Assembly (NCBI RefSeq): GCF_003352085.1
Contig: NZ_CP025804.1
Location: 3,224,001-3,288,000 of the forward strand
DNA: 64,000 bases
Direction of reading: 5' to 3'
Origin: Sulfitobacter sp. SK012
GTDB lineage: Bacteria; Pseudomonadota; Alphaproteobacteria; Rhodobacterales; Rhodobacteraceae
Positions within the stretch are counted from its first letter, which is position 1; each line of letters opens with the position of its first letter. The notes under the pieces are model-generated. The model was not told where the DNA came from. It did not search any database and saw nothing but the letters and a program-made list of their open reading frames with translations. The translations under genes and the position numbers were made by a program. Below are positions 48,076 to 57,968 of this stretch, piece after piece.

Positions 48076-49422
48076 TCAGCTAGAAACCGAAGCTTCCACC
48101 GCAGCGACCACACTATCCACCGCACGCTCCATCAGGCCTGCATCTTCATGCTCGGCCATCACACGAACCAACGGTTCAGTGCCCGACTTGCGGATTAAAA
48201 GCCTGCCTTTACCGGCCAGATCGGCCTCGGCTTGGGCAATCGCGGCCTGCACCCCGGATGTATCTAAGGGGGTTTGACCCTCGCCAAACCGCACATTCTT
48301 CAAGAGCTGTGGCACAGGTTCAAACTGATGCAACAGCTCTGACGCAGGGCGGTTCGCACGCAACATCTCAGCCAGAAACTGCAATCCTGCCATCAGCCCG
48401 TCACCAGTGGTCGCGTAATCCGTCATCACAATGTGACCGGATTGTTCGCCGCCAAGGTTAAAGCCCCCTTCGCGCATACGCTCAACAACATAGCGGTCGC
48501 CGACACCCGTACGCTCCAGCCCCACGCCACGCCCTTGGAGAAAATGCTCAAGCCCCAGATTACTCATCACTGTCGCAACCAAAGCGTTGCCCTTGAGGCG
48601 TTTTTCCTCGGCCCACCGTGCCGCCATCAAAGCCATAAACTGATCGCCGTCGCCGACATTGCCCTTCTCATCCAGCAAAATCACCCGGTCCGCATCGCCG
48701 TCCAAACAAATGCCAACATCCGCGCCATGCGCGACAACGGCCTCAGCGGCGGTGGTTGGATGGGTAGACCCGCAGTCCGCATTGATATTGTGGCCGTTGG
48801 GACTGACACCAATTGGGATCACGGTCGCGCCCAATTCCCAAAGGGCCATCGGGGCGACATGGTGCGCGGCACCATTGGCGCAATCGATCACGACCTTCAG
48901 TCCATCCAGTTTCATTTGACGCGGGAAGCTCGATTTCACCCGCTCAACATAGCGAAAACGGCTATCATCAATGCGTTTGGCGCGGCCAATATCTGCGGCG
49001 GCGGTGGCCTCTACCCCTTCGGCAACCAGTGCCTCAATCTCGGCCTCTGCCTGATCGCTCAGCTTGAAACCATCAGGCCCAAAGAATTTGATGCCATTGT
49101 CTTGTGCAGGGTTGTGACTGGCCGAGATCATCACGCCCAGATCCGCCCGCATTGAACGGGTCAGCAGGCCCACCGCAGGTGTCGGCACAGGCCCCAGCAA
49201 CAGAACATTCATGCCGGTCGACGTCAGCCCAGCGGTCAGCGCGTTCTCAAACATATAGCCCGACAAACGCGTATCCTTGCCGATGACCACGCGGTGCACA
49301 CTTGATCCGTCCCGGCGGAAATAGCGACCAACCGCAGCCCCGATGCGCAACGCCATTTCGGCTGTCATCGGATGAATATTCGCCGTGCCGCGCACACCGT
49401 CGGTTCCAAATAATTTTGTCAT
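48076..49422 (-). CDS. glmM: Phosphoglucosamine mutase
   Basis: A 448-residue cytoplasmic enzyme converting glucosamine-6-phosphate to glucosamine-1-phosphate for peptidoglycan and LPS precursors. The N-terminus is [13 protein letters not shown]. The phosphoserine loop is [18 protein letters not shown], the metal loop is [10 protein letters not shown], the sugar loop GGEQSGHI and the phosphate loop [12 protein letters not shown]. Its start overlaps the folP stop by one base (TAATG), the usual folP-glmM order in proteobacteria. Confidence 0.98.
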   Translation of the reverse strand: MTKLFGTDGVRGTANIHPMTAEMALRIGAAVGRYFRRDGSSVHRVVIGKDTRLSGYMFENALTAGLTSTGMNVLLLGPVPTPAVGLLTRSMRADLGVMISASHNPAQDNGIKFFGPDGFKLSDQAEAEIEALVAEGVEATAAADIGRAKRIDDSRFRYVERVKSSFPRQMKLDGLKVVIDCANGAAHHVAPMALWELGATVIPIGVSPNGHNINADCGSTHPTTAAEAVVAHGADVGICLDGDADRVILLDEKGNVGDGDQFMALMAARWAEEKRLKGNALVATVMSNLGLEHFLQGRGVGLERTGVGDRYVVERMREGGFNLGGEQSGHIVMTDYATTGDGLMAGLQFLAEMLRANRPASELLHQFEPVPQLLKNVRFGEGQTPLDTSGVQAAIAQAEADLAGKGRLLIRKSGTEPLVRVMAEHEDAGLMERAVDSVVAAVEASVSS

Positions 49423-50438
49423 TAAACGCGTCCCTTAATACTCGCCTGCCACAATGAAATTGCCTGTTTTGTCTGTCCTACATCATGCACGCGGACAAAC
49501 TGTACACCCTGACTAATTCCAGCAAGTGCGACAGCAATTGATCCCGGCGCACGCTGATCTGCTACCTCCGCTCCACTAATAGTACCAATGAAGCGTTTAC
49601 GCGAGGCCCCCAGCAATAGCGGCACACCGAGGCTGTGATAAAGGCTTAGTCGAGCCAGAAGAGTAAGATTGTGGGCCTGCGTCTTGCCAAACCCAATGCC
49701 GGGATCCGCGACGATCAATGAGCGGGCAACACCTGCGTCTTCTAGCACAGCGATCTGGCCTTCCAGAAAGTCATAAACGTCCAGCAATACGTCACCGTAC
49801 TGTGGGTCTTTTTGCATCGTAGCGGGGTCACCATGGGCGTGCATCACACAAACCGGGGCACCCGAACGGGCAGCCAAGCTGGCAAGCTCCGCGTCATAGG
49901 TAAATCCAGAGACATCGTTGATCAGGTTGGCTCCAGCATCGAGTGCAGCTTGCGCAGCGGTCGCCTTGCGCGTGTCGATTGAAATCCCGGCCTTTGTTCC
50001 CGCCGCGCGCAGTTCAGCAATAATCGGAGCCGTCCGCCGGATTTCTACATCCGGATCGACGGTTTCCGCCCCCGGACGGGTGGATTCGCCACCCACATCA
50101 ATCATGTCTGCACCCGCTTCAAGCATCGCGAGCGCACCTGCGACTGCACGTTCGGCCCCTTCGTGTTGGCCGCCGTCCGAAAAGCTGTCTGGCGTCGTAT
50201 TGAGAATACCCATAATGCGCGGACGCTCTAATGATAGCCCCGCAATTGGGCCGCGCGGCGCAGTTAACTGGGCAAGTTCTTTGGGATCCAGCGTATCGGC
50301 AGCGACAATCTCTGGCGCGGCATCGCGGCGCAAAAGTTCAACATGTGTAAACCAGCCCCACCCGCCGCCAAGGGTCTGCGCATCCGAGGGACGCGACACA
50401 TCAACTTGAACAATCGGGCGAACATAAACCCGGTCCAT
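49422..50438 (-). CDS. folP: Dihydropteroate synthase
   Basis: A 338-residue enzyme that joins 6-hydroxymethyl-dihydropterin pyrophosphate with p-aminobenzoate in folate synthesis, the sulfonamide target. Motifs: [50 protein letters not shown] and GASRKRFIG. About 70 residues before the catalytic barrel ([10 protein letters not shown]...) are longer than in E. coli but usual in related alphaproteobacteria. The ATG at 50438 is preferred; the frame could extend into folB. It is between folB and glmM in one operon. Confidence 0.97.
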   Translation of the reverse strand: MDRVYVRPIVQVDVSRPSDAQTLGGGWGWFTHVELLRRDAAPEIVAADTLDPKELAQLTAPRGPIAGLSLERPRIMGILNTTPDSFSDGGQHEGAERAVAGALAMLEAGADMIDVGGESTRPGAETVDPDVEIRRTAPIIAELRAAGTKAGISIDTRKATAAQAALDAGANLINDVSGFTYDAELASLAARSGAPVCVMHAHGDPATMQKDPQYGDVLLDVYDFLEGQIAVLEDAGVARSLIVADPGIGFGKTQAHNLTLLARLSLYHSLGVPLLLGASRKRFIGTISGAEVADQRAPGSIAVALAGISQGVQFVRVHDVGQTKQAISLWQASIKGRV

Positions 50439-50439
50439 G

Positions 50440-51366
50440 TTAAAGCTGCTCGCTGTCCACGGACGCTGCGCGCTGGGGAACGGACCCCTCGGTAGGCAAC
50501 TCCGCGCCGACGACAAGCATTTCGAACGCATCAAACATCGAGGCGAACCACGCGGCCAGCGCGACAGCATCGCGCGGTTGAACCGAAGGTGTGTCGACGC
50601 TGTCGAGTACCACTTTGGATGGGGCCAAGACGCAGGTTTGGCCATTCTTCATGGCCCAGTCGAGTTCGGTGCGGGTTTCAACCACGACGCAGCGGTCGTC
50701 GCGCGCCGCCAGCACCCACGCGTTTTGTTCAATCGCGAGCAGATCAATTCGGCGCTGTGCCATTTTGTGAGACAACTGCGGCGCAGGCGCATTTGGTGCC
50801 CCAACACATAAAATAAGCGGGCGGCCAAGCGCCTCTAACTGGTCGAGCCATCCTTTGAGATAAGGCGACGCAATTGCTGCATTGCTAAGATAAACAAGTT
50901 CAGGATGCAGCACATCGCTTTCAACGATTTCGGCTTCCGGGGCTCCATCATTGGCGCGCACAATCTCAACTCCCAAGGCACCGGGACCGCGGTCCAGCTT
51001 TTCGATGCGCACAAAAACGCGCTTTGCTTGAGGCTCACGCAAAATGCGATCAGCGACGCGTTCAGCCAGCGTTTCCAATAGGTTGAGACGTTCATCGGCC
51101 AACTCATTTGCGATAGCTTCCGTCACCCGATCATAACTCAGGATGCGGTCAACGTCATCATCGATGGGTCCAGTCAAAGGCTGCACTTCAACCACGACAT
51201 TGAAGCAGATGCGCTGACGCACACCGCGCTCAGCCTGAAACGCCCCGATTTCGACGTCCACCGTGTGGTCGCGCAGGGATATCCGGTCAAGCGGTGTGGC
51301 CGTATCGGCTGTTGCCTCAGCCCGCTCAGAGGGGTGGGCAAAGGCGAGGCGTGTATCAGAAGTCAT
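50440..51366 (-). CDS. folB: Dihydroneopterin aldolase with C-terminal extension
   Basis: A 308-residue protein. Residues about 25-135 form a FolB domain (DHTVDVEIGAFQAERGVRQRICF; SYDRVTEAIANELADERLNLLETLAERVADRIL) that cleaves dihydroneopterin in folate synthesis. Typical FolB is about 120 residues. Here a further 170 residues follow, containing PELVYLSNAAIAS, RPLILCVGAPNAP, WVLAARDDRCVVVETRTELDWA and VALAAWFASMFDAFEML, which I do not recognise. No folK gene lies in this window. The stop is one base from the folP start. Confidence 0.88.
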   Translation of the reverse strand: MTSDTRLAFAHPSERAEATADTATPLDRISLRDHTVDVEIGAFQAERGVRQRICFNVVVEVQPLTGPIDDDVDRILSYDRVTEAIANELADERLNLLETLAERVADRILREPQAKRVFVRIEKLDRGPGALGVEIVRANDGAPEAEIVESDVLHPELVYLSNAAIASPYLKGWLDQLEALGRPLILCVGAPNAPAPQLSHKMAQRRIDLLAIEQNAWVLAARDDRCVVVETRTELDWAMKNGQTCVLAPSKVVLDSVDTPSVQPRDAVALAAWFASMFDAFEMLVVGAELPTEGSVPQRAASVDSEQL

Positions 51367-51460
51367 GGGTGCTGCTCTTAGATCGTGCAAAGAAGGGTGC
51401 AGCCTACACTGCCCGGGCTTCTTAACAGCACCAAACCCGCCTCGCCAGAGGTGGATTGCG

Positions 51461-52117
51461 TCAGTTGCTGGCTGAACGCTGGTTCCGGCGGTAAAAATAG
51501 TGAACGCCAATCTGCGTGGTGCGGTGAAAAACGCGCGACCAGCTCGGACGTACGGCAGTTGTATGGTAAAAAGTCGCGCCATCGGTCAGCTCTGGCGTTT
51601 CGCCATCGAGTACCGCACGCGCCACTTTACTCACACGCACGTAAGCTTTGGGTTCATGGATCACTTCGGAATGACCATCGCAGGTATAAGTGAACTGGCA
51701 GGCGTATTTGCGCCCCGTGCCTTGGCTGATGACAGCGCAAAACGACCCTGGAAAGCGTGATGATTCCACACGGTTGCGGATCACTTCGGCCACGGCAAAT
51801 TGCCCTTTGACAGACTCGCCGCGCGCTTCAAAATAGAGAGCTTCGGAAAGGCAGCGCCACTGTTCTGATCCGCTTGCCTTGGGTTGGCTATCAACCCACT
51901 TGCGGGAATACGATACGCTGCCGGATGTTTTGGCCGCAGACTGTGGTTCAACCAATTCTTTGAGCCGATCAGATGCTACGCCAGTCAAGCCAAGCGTCTC
52001 AACACGTGCAAGATCTTCGGCCACATTAGGGTTTGCCATTACAGCAGACGTCATTAATCCAGAAATAGAAAGCGCCGCTGCAACGTGCTTAATAGATAGA
52101 ATATTACTTAATCGCAT
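51461..52117 (-). CDS. Cell wall hydrolase, SleB type (Hydrolase_2)
   Basis: A 218-residue exported enzyme with a signal peptide (about residues 1-28, ending SAVMANP). The Hydrolase_2 domain (about 85-205) begins CLSEALYFEARGESVKGQFAVAEVIRNRV, where the first Glu is the probable catalytic residue. It continues FPGSFCAVISQG, CQFTYTCDG and a C-terminal TFYHTTAVRPSW. SleB relatives cleave peptidoglycan glycan strands. It lies downstream of the PPDK-like gene on the same strand with a gap of about 130 bases, so may have its own promoter. It is probably a growth-related periplasmic hydrolase. Confidence 0.92.
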   Translation of the reverse strand: MRLSNILSIKHVAAALSISGLMTSAVMANPNVAEDLARVETLGLTGVASDRLKELVEPQSAAKTSGSVSYSRKWVDSQPKASGSEQWRCLSEALYFEARGESVKGQFAVAEVIRNRVESSRFPGSFCAVISQGTGRKYACQFTYTCDGHSEVIHEPKAYVRVSKVARAVLDGETPELTDGATFYHTTAVRPSWSRVFHRTTQIGVHYFYRRNQRSASN

Positions 52118-52248
52118 GTTGCCCCCCCGGGTGTAATTTCACTTAAGGGGCGCTTAGCTAGAATGAACTTGAGCGTAAAGGCCGAGGGCCTCAAGTTACG
52201 CGGATTACCGCCCACGCAATCAAGCGTTAGCGGTCGGCTTTTTTTTGC

Positions 52249-54786
52249 CTACCCGATCTTGTGAGAAATCGCCAATTGGGCGGCCGCGAGGCGTGCAACC
52301 GGTACGCGAAACGGTGAACAGGATACATAATCGATGCCAACTTCGCGGCAAAAAGCAATCGATTCGGGGTTGCCACCATGCTCTCCGCAAACAGAAAGCG
52401 TAACCCCTGGTTGAGCCATACGCCCCCGTTCTGCCCCTAATTTTAACAATTCTCCGACCCCATCGGTGTCGAGTGTGTGAAACGGATCTTCGGCAAAAAC
52501 GCCCTGTTGAACGTAGTCGGACATAAAGCGTCCAGCATCGTCTCGCGACAACCCGTACGTCATTTGCGTAAGATCGTTGGTCCCAAAGCTTAGGAACGCG
52601 CAATGCGGTGCAATTTCGGCGGCGCGCAGGGCGGCACGTGGGGTTTCGACCATCACACCCAGGCGGAAACTGAACTCCGCACCGCGTTCCGTGCGTACGG
52701 CTGCGGCAACCGTATCAATTGCGGTCTTAACCAATTCAACTTCACGGCGAGCGGACACGAGGGGGATCATAATCTCGGGAACGATCGGCTCCCCGCCTTC
52801 GCTGGCTTCGACGGTCGCCTCAAAAATTGCGCGTGCCTGCATCTCGTAGATCTCGGGCACCGTGACACCAAGGCGCACACCGCGCAGGCCCAGCATGGGG
52901 TTATATTCCCGCATCGCTTCAATCCGGCGCGTCACATCCGAGAGCGGCAAGCCCAATGCATCGGCCAACTCGCGGTGACCGGGTTTATCGGCAGGCAAAA
53001 ATTCATGCAAAGGCGGATCAAAAAGACGGATGCTGACGGTCCGGCCTTCCATGATGCGAAACAGTTGCGTGAAGTCATCGCGCTGCATCGGCAAGAGCCG
53101 CTCAAGCACTGCGCGGCGATCTTCGCCCGTTTCGGCAAAGATCATCTCGCGCATGACCGTCAAACGGCCAGCGTCAAAGAACATATGCTCGGTGCGGCAG
53201 AGCCCAATGCCGTCGGCGTTGAAATTTCGGGCCGTTTGCGCATCCGCAGGTGTATCGGCATTGGCGCGCACTCCGATGTCCGCGACATCTTCGGCCCAAG
53301 ACAGCAGCCGGCGGAACGTGTCATCAAGTGCTGCTTCTTGCATGGCGGCGGCGCCGGCAAGGATTTGGCCCGTTGACCCATCCACCGTAATCTCATCGCC
53401 GGCCTTAAACACCCGGCCGTCCTTGGAAGTGATCGTTTGTTTGCTCAGATTGTAGGTCATATCGGACGCCCCGACAACGCAGGGCAGACCGATGCCGCGC
53501 CCAATGACGGCCGCATGGCTGGTGATGCCACCGCGTTCAGTCAGGACCGCGTTGGCCGCGTGCATTCCGCGCACATCCTCCGAGGAGGTTTCGCGCCGAA
53601 CGAGGATGCAGGGTTCTTCACGCGATGCACTGGCTTGCGCCTCAGCCGAGGAAAACACGATGCGCCCTGTCGCGGCGCCGGGGCTGGCTGCAATGCCCAT
53701 ACCAATAATATCGCGGGTCGCTGACGGATCGATCTGGCGGTGCAAGAGTTCTGTCAGCAGACGCGGTTGCACGCGCATAAGCGCTTCTTCGCGGCTGATT
53801 ATCCCTTCGTCGGCAAGGGCCACGGCAATGCGAACTGCAGCGCGCGAAGACCGAGAGACGCGCACGCCGTCAAGGATGTGGAGGTTTCCGTCATCAATGG
53901 CGAACTCGACCTGCATCTCTGCGCGCAAGCGGATCCGCATAAGCGATGCGTGGGCTTTCAGTTGGTCGAATGCTTCGGGTGCCAATTCCTCCAGCGAGGG
54001 GCCGCGCGGATCTCGGGTCAGATAGATCGCTGCGGTATCGCCGCCTAACGCGTCGCGGCCTTGGCTTTGACTTAGGTAACGGCCTGTGACCTGCGGCGCA
54101 CCTGTACCGCTGTTGACCAACTGAAGCACACCAGAGCCGCATTGCCCGGCACCAACCCCAAAGATCATTTGTTGCACCACTAGGCCCAGCCCAGCGTCGG
54201 CGGGTGCACCTTTGGCCTGGCGCAGCAAGCGGGCCGATGTACCTTCCCATGCGCGCGCCATGGACCGTAGAACAGCATCGAGCTGGATAGTGGGGTCCTG
54301 GGGGAATTTCTCTTCTGTTTCAGCCTCATAGGCGCGCAGAGAGGCCTCAAGCGCGTCACGGCCTTCGCCCTCAACATCGTCGAACATATCCGGGTCCAAC
54401 CGTGCGACATTGATCGCATAGCCTTGGACAAAGCGGGTATAGAGCGACGATGCTGGCTCTTCTCCCATGGTTTTGCAGAACTCTTCGAACCGCGCATCAT
54501 TCATGCCGATATTTAGAACAGCACCAGGGCCACCCCAATCGGGATCTTGGCTAGAGGGACGTACACATAAGAGCGCACCGCCAGAAAACTGCCCAACAAC
54601 TGCAGACAAATCAGGCACCGTGCCATGGGCAATTTTACGCACAGTTTCGAAGGACAACGCGATGGTACGCGGGACCGGCAGTTCCAACCGGACAAGCCGT
54701 TGCAAGCATTTTGCCCGCCCGCCGTGGGTATCGTTGGCGATGGGTGCGGTGGCGGTAACCAGCGTGGTGTCGGGATTATTCTGCAC
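52249..54786 (-). CDS. Pyruvate phosphate dikinase-like PEP-utilising protein with divergent ATP-binding half
   Basis: An 845-residue relative of pyruvate, phosphate dikinase (usually about 870-890). The swivelling phospho-His domain is intact (ERGGITSHAAVIGRGIGLPCVVG minus spacing, near residue 421). So is the PEP/pyruvate barrel, with GIGLCRTEHMFF, VSIRLFDPP, GLRGVRLG, GVMVETPRAA, FGTNDLTQM and catalytic Cys in SVCGEHGGNPES (near 798). The N-terminal ATP-grasp half is odd: the usual RSGAxxSMPGMMDTxLN reads RPSSQDPDWGGPGAVLN, and the LQTRxGKR end reads LDGVRVSRS. A GTG start at 54786 with AAAGGA upstream is chosen. It may not be a true ATP-using dikinase. Confidence 0.85.
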   Translation of the reverse strand: MQNNPDTTLVTATAPIANDTHGGRAKCLQRLVRLELPVPRTIALSFETVRKIAHGTVPDLSAVVGQFSGGALLCVRPSSQDPDWGGPGAVLNIGMNDARFEEFCKTMGEEPASSLYTRFVQGYAINVARLDPDMFDDVEGEGRDALEASLRAYEAETEEKFPQDPTIQLDAVLRSMARAWEGTSARLLRQAKGAPADAGLGLVVQQMIFGVGAGQCGSGVLQLVNSGTGAPQVTGRYLSQSQGRDALGGDTAAIYLTRDPRGPSLEELAPEAFDQLKAHASLMRIRLRAEMQVEFAIDDGNLHILDGVRVSRSSRAAVRIAVALADEGIISREEALMRVQPRLLTELLHRQIDPSATRDIIGMGIAASPGAATGRIVFSSAEAQASASREEPCILVRRETSSEDVRGMHAANAVLTERGGITSHAAVIGRGIGLPCVVGASDMTYNLSKQTITSKDGRVFKAGDEITVDGSTGQILAGAAAMQEAALDDTFRRLLSWAEDVADIGVRANADTPADAQTARNFNADGIGLCRTEHMFFDAGRLTVMREMIFAETGEDRRAVLERLLPMQRDDFTQLFRIMEGRTVSIRLFDPPLHEFLPADKPGHRELADALGLPLSDVTRRIEAMREYNPMLGLRGVRLGVTVPEIYEMQARAIFEATVEASEGGEPIVPEIMIPLVSARREVELVKTAIDTVAAAVRTERGAEFSFRLGVMVETPRAALRAAEIAPHCAFLSFGTNDLTQMTYGLSRDDAGRFMSDYVQQGVFAEDPFHTLDTDGVGELLKLGAERGRMAQPGVTLSVCGEHGGNPESIAFCREVGIDYVSCSPFRVPVARLAAAQLAISHKIG

Positions 54787-54922
54787 TGCGGCGTCCTTTG
54801 GAACTTTGGGCGAGCATAGGCGAGATGCGGGGTGAGGCAAGAGAATGTGGGCCGCTGTGCGGTGAAACTGCCAAAAGAGGGTTAACGGCGTTATTTTGCT
54901 GGGGAAGTGAGCTGTGCCATCC

Positions 54923-54963
54923 GTGCACAGGGCGTGCACAACCTGTGCACCGTTTGTATGCAC
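54923..54963. promoter_or_regulatory. Four GTGCAC-type sites at 11-bp spacing upstream of the PPDK-like gene
   Basis: The palindrome GTGCAC starts at 54923, 54934 and 54945, and a variant GTATGCAC starts at 54956: units GTGCACAGGGC, GTGCACAACCT, GTGCACCGTTT and GTATGCAC. The spacing is exactly 11 bases, one helical turn, so all sites face the same side of the DNA. They lie about 140-180 bases before the PPDK-like start, in the gap after glyS. This is an operator-like array; the binding protein is unknown. Confidence 0.5.
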
Positions 54964-55011
54964 ATAGGGGTCGGTTGAAGCAACTTAACAGCCCGTGCGG
55001 ATGAAGGGGTG

Positions 55012-57351
55012 CTACCCTTCGATCCGGGTAAGATCAGCGACGGAGGTGCAAATGCTGCGGATGCGAGACAGCAGGTTCAACCGATTGCGCCGCACAGTAC
55101 CGTTGTCTGAATTGACCTGCACCGCATCAAAGAACGCGTCGATGGGACCGCGCAAGGACGCCATGGCGGACATCGCTGTGGTGAAGTCTTGGGCATCCAT
55201 CGCCGGTTTGATCTGTGCTTCGGCGGTGTCGAGGGCAGCGAACAGACTGCGTTCCTCATCCACTTCGGCGAATTTGACATCGGCACCGTAGGAATATTCG
55301 ACGCCGTCTTTGGCCTCTTCTGCGGTGAGGATGTTGTTGGCGCGTTTGAAGCCTTGGATTAGGTTTTCGCCGTCGTCGGTTTTGAGCGTGTCCGAGAGGG
55401 CGCGCGCGCGTTTGACGAGGAGGGTCAGGTCGTCGTTTTGCGGCATAGCAATGCAGGCGTCGATGATGTCGTGACGGATGCCTTGGTCCTTGAGGTAGAC
55501 TTTTAGGCGGTCGTGGAGGAAGGAGAGGAGGTCGGCGGCAAGTAAATCTGGACGGATCATTTCCGCACCATGATCCAGATGGTCACCGCTTGAATCTACA
55601 TCAGACTTCCAAGCAATGTGATGCTTCTTAACGATCTCCAAACAACCAAGGAAATTATGCGGAATTTTTGTGTCGGGGTCGAAACCATCATTCACCATTT
55701 CTTCGGATGGCGAAAATTCGAAAGTGCTCCATTCTTCCACGTCTGTATCATCGCCTTCGTTATTGAGTTCATAGAAGGAAAGATAAGCAAGCTTGCCTGC
55801 CAACGCGAGGTTAGCAAATATGTAATGAGTACCTCTCTTCAGCTCCTCTAAGATCGGGGCTCTATGGTCATTCTCTACCAATATCCGAATGACACCCAAT
55901 GCCGCCCTACGCAGCGCAAAGGGGTCTTTGCTCCCGGTTGGCTTTTCGTCGATTGCCCAGAAACCGGTTAGTTTGTCGATCTTTTCGGCGAGCGACACTG
56001 CAACGGAAACGGGTGCTATCGGCACGTCGTCTGACGGGCCAAGTGGTGCGTAGTGTTCTTTGGCAGCGGCGGCGATTGCGTCTGAGTGGCCTGCGGCGCG
56101 GGCGTAGTAGCTGCCCATGAGGCCTTGGAGTTCGGGGAATTCATAGACCATTTCGGAGCTGAGGTCGGCTTTGGCCAAACGGGCGGCTGTTTCAGCCTCG
56201 TCGGGGTCGCCACCGACCATGGGAGCCAGTTCGCGGGCGAGGATGGCCATGCGTTCGATCAACTCGGCTTGGGTGCCCAGTTTGTTGTGGAAGGTGACGT
56301 TTTCGAGGGCTTTGACCCAAGTTGCCATGCCTGTTTCGGATTTGGCCACGCGCAGATCGTTTTCCCAAAAGAACTTCGCATCCGCGAGGCGCGCGCTGAG
56401 CACTTTTTCATTGCCCGCCAAAATCGTGGCCCCTTGGTCGGCAGTTTCACGGTTGGCGACGGTGATGAAACGCTCGATCCGGCCAGTTTTTGGATTGCGG
56501 ACGGAGAAGAATTTCTGGTGTTCTTTCATGGAGGTTTGCAAAACCTCGGGCGGCAGATCAAGGAAGGCTTCGCCGATCCGACCCATCAGGACGACAGGCC
56601 ATTCAACAAGGCCCGCGACTTCGGCGAGCAGGCCCGCGTCTTCGACAACTTCAAGACCAGAGGCAAAGGCCACATTGGTCGCATCATGCCAGATCGTGTC
56701 GCGGCGCGTGTTGGCGTCCAGCACGACATTGGCGCGATTGAGCTTGGTTGTGTAGTCATCAAAGCCGCTGACGGTGATTGCGTCAGGCGCATGAAAGCGG
56801 TGGCCGTATGTGGTGGCCCCTGCCTCAATCCCGTCGATGTTGAGGGGGACAATTTCGGGGCCGTCTTCGGCGCTGATGATGCAAAGGATGGAATGCAGCG
56901 GGCGGACCCATTTGAGGGTTCCGTTGCCCCAGCGCATGGATTTGGCCCAAGGGAAATTGCGAATTGTGTGTTCCAGCACTTCGGCCACGATGTCAGCCGC
57001 AGGGCGGCCCGGCTTTTCGATACGCGCAAACAGCACGGGCCCTTTGGGGGTGTCGCGTTCTTCGAGTTGGTCGCGGGTTAGGCCTGCGCCGCGCAAGAAC
57101 CCCTCGATGGCTTTTTCAGGGGCATCGGCGCGCGGACCTTTGCGTTCCTCTGAGCGCGCGGGGCTGCTGGCCAGCATGTCTTCGACCGTGAGCGTCAAGC
57201 GCCGCGGGGTCGCGAAACCAGCGGCGGAGGCATAGGTGATCCCGGCCTCAACCAGACCGTCTGTGACCAGTTTTTTCAGGTCACCAGCGGCGCGCGCTTG
57301 CATCCGGGCAGGGATTTCTTCGGAGAAAAGCTCGATCAACAGGTCAGGCAC
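55012..57351 (-). CDS. glyS: Glycyl-tRNA synthetase beta subunit, with an internal insertion
   Basis: A 779-residue tRNA-binding subunit of bacterial glycyl-tRNA synthetase (E. coli GlyS is 689). The start PDLLIELFSEEIPARMQ, PRRLTLTVEDM, GNGTLKWVRPLHSILC, LPPEVLQTSMKEHQKFFSV and DPFALRRAALGVIRIL are family hallmarks. A GTG start at 57351 with AAAGGGAT is used. Residues about 490-595 are an unusual insert (ENDHRAPILEELKRGTHYIF... GAEMIRPDLL) whose DNA (55565-55885) looks richer in A and T than the flanks. It works with GlyQ as an alpha2beta2 enzyme. Confidence 0.95.
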   Translation of the reverse strand: MPDLLIELFSEEIPARMQARAAGDLKKLVTDGLVEAGITYASAAGFATPRRLTLTVEDMLASSPARSEERKGPRADAPEKAIEGFLRGAGLTRDQLEERDTPKGPVLFARIEKPGRPAADIVAEVLEHTIRNFPWAKSMRWGNGTLKWVRPLHSILCIISAEDGPEIVPLNIDGIEAGATTYGHRFHAPDAITVSGFDDYTTKLNRANVVLDANTRRDTIWHDATNVAFASGLEVVEDAGLLAEVAGLVEWPVVLMGRIGEAFLDLPPEVLQTSMKEHQKFFSVRNPKTGRIERFITVANRETADQGATILAGNEKVLSARLADAKFFWENDLRVAKSETGMATWVKALENVTFHNKLGTQAELIERMAILARELAPMVGGDPDEAETAARLAKADLSSEMVYEFPELQGLMGSYYARAAGHSDAIAAAAKEHYAPLGPSDDVPIAPVSVAVSLAEKIDKLTGFWAIDEKPTGSKDPFALRRAALGVIRILVENDHRAPILEELKRGTHYIFANLALAGKLAYLSFYELNNEGDDTDVEEWSTFEFSPSEEMVNDGFDPDTKIPHNFLGCLEIVKKHHIAWKSDVDSSGDHLDHGAEMIRPDLLAADLLSFLHDRLKVYLKDQGIRHDIIDACIAMPQNDDLTLLVKRARALSDTLKTDDGENLIQGFKRANNILTAEEAKDGVEYSYGADVKFAEVDEERSLFAALDTAEAQIKPAMDAQDFTTAMSAMASLRGPIDAFFDAVQVNSDNGTVRRNRLNLLSRIRSICTSVADLTRIEG

Positions 57352-57446
57352 GGGCGGTATCCCTTTGGGGTTTTGCAATGGTGAATTGTGGATAGCGGGG
57401 CAGTGACGCGAGGTCCAGCCCTGCCCCATGAGTGGGCAGGTTGGGG

Positions 57447-57968
57447 TTAGTTGGTGGGCAGATCTGGGCAGACTTCGCCGGTGATAGTGCCGTCATAGGC
57501 TTTGGCACCGCAATCGTTAAGTTCGTGCCACGCATAGCCACGCCCGTCGGATGTAATTGCCACAATGCGGTCGACGCCGAAATGCACGTTCTTTTGTGCA
57601 AGAAACGCGAGGGCGGTGCCGGCTTCAAGTTCGGCACCGATGGCGGCAGCATCAAAACAATCAAACCAGCCGGGGCCATTGCGCGGCTCTGCTCCATCGA
57701 CCAGCGCGTAGCTTTCGCTGAGCAGGGCCAAGCTGTGCAATGTCGTGAAGCACGCGCGGTAGCGGATGGGAGAGCTGTCCGCGTCGATGGCTTGGAAAGC
57801 GTCAAAGGGGATGGCTTCGGGTTGATTGGTGACAACAGAGACAAGTTCGACGCCGTCTGCGGGTGCTGAGACCTCTTGGTAGAAGCCGTAGACTTGGGCG
57901 TAATAGAGTGCTGCGCCCGCGATGAAAGCTGAAACCATGATGACGCTCCCGACAATTTTACCGTTCAC
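57447..57968 (-). CDS. DUF6446-type membrane-anchored protein between glyQ and glyS
   Basis: A 173-residue protein with one N-terminal transmembrane helix (about residues 4-24; [19 protein letters not shown]) and a periplasmic domain. Visible stretches are [37 protein letters not shown] and [12 protein letters not shown], with several cysteines. Start GTG overlaps the glyQ stop (GTGA), so it is translated with glyQ. This gene in the glyQS operon is a Rhodobacteraceae habit as I recall it. Function unknown; no link to tRNA charging is apparent from its membrane location. Confidence 0.8.
   Translation of the reverse strand: MNGKIVGSVIMVSAFIAGAALYYAQVYGFYQEVSAPADGVELVSVVTNQPEAIPFDAFQAIDADSSPIRYRACFTTLHSLALLSESYALVDGAEPRNGPGWFDCFDAAAIGAELEAGTALAFLAQKNVHFGVDRIVAITSDGRGYAWHELNDCGAKAYDGTITGEVCPDLPTN

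Noticed and set aside
52206..52245. Imperfect hairpin with a run of eight T on the plus strand
   Set aside because: It would terminate plus-strand transcription, but all neighbouring genes are on the minus strand; two central mismatches weaken the stem.
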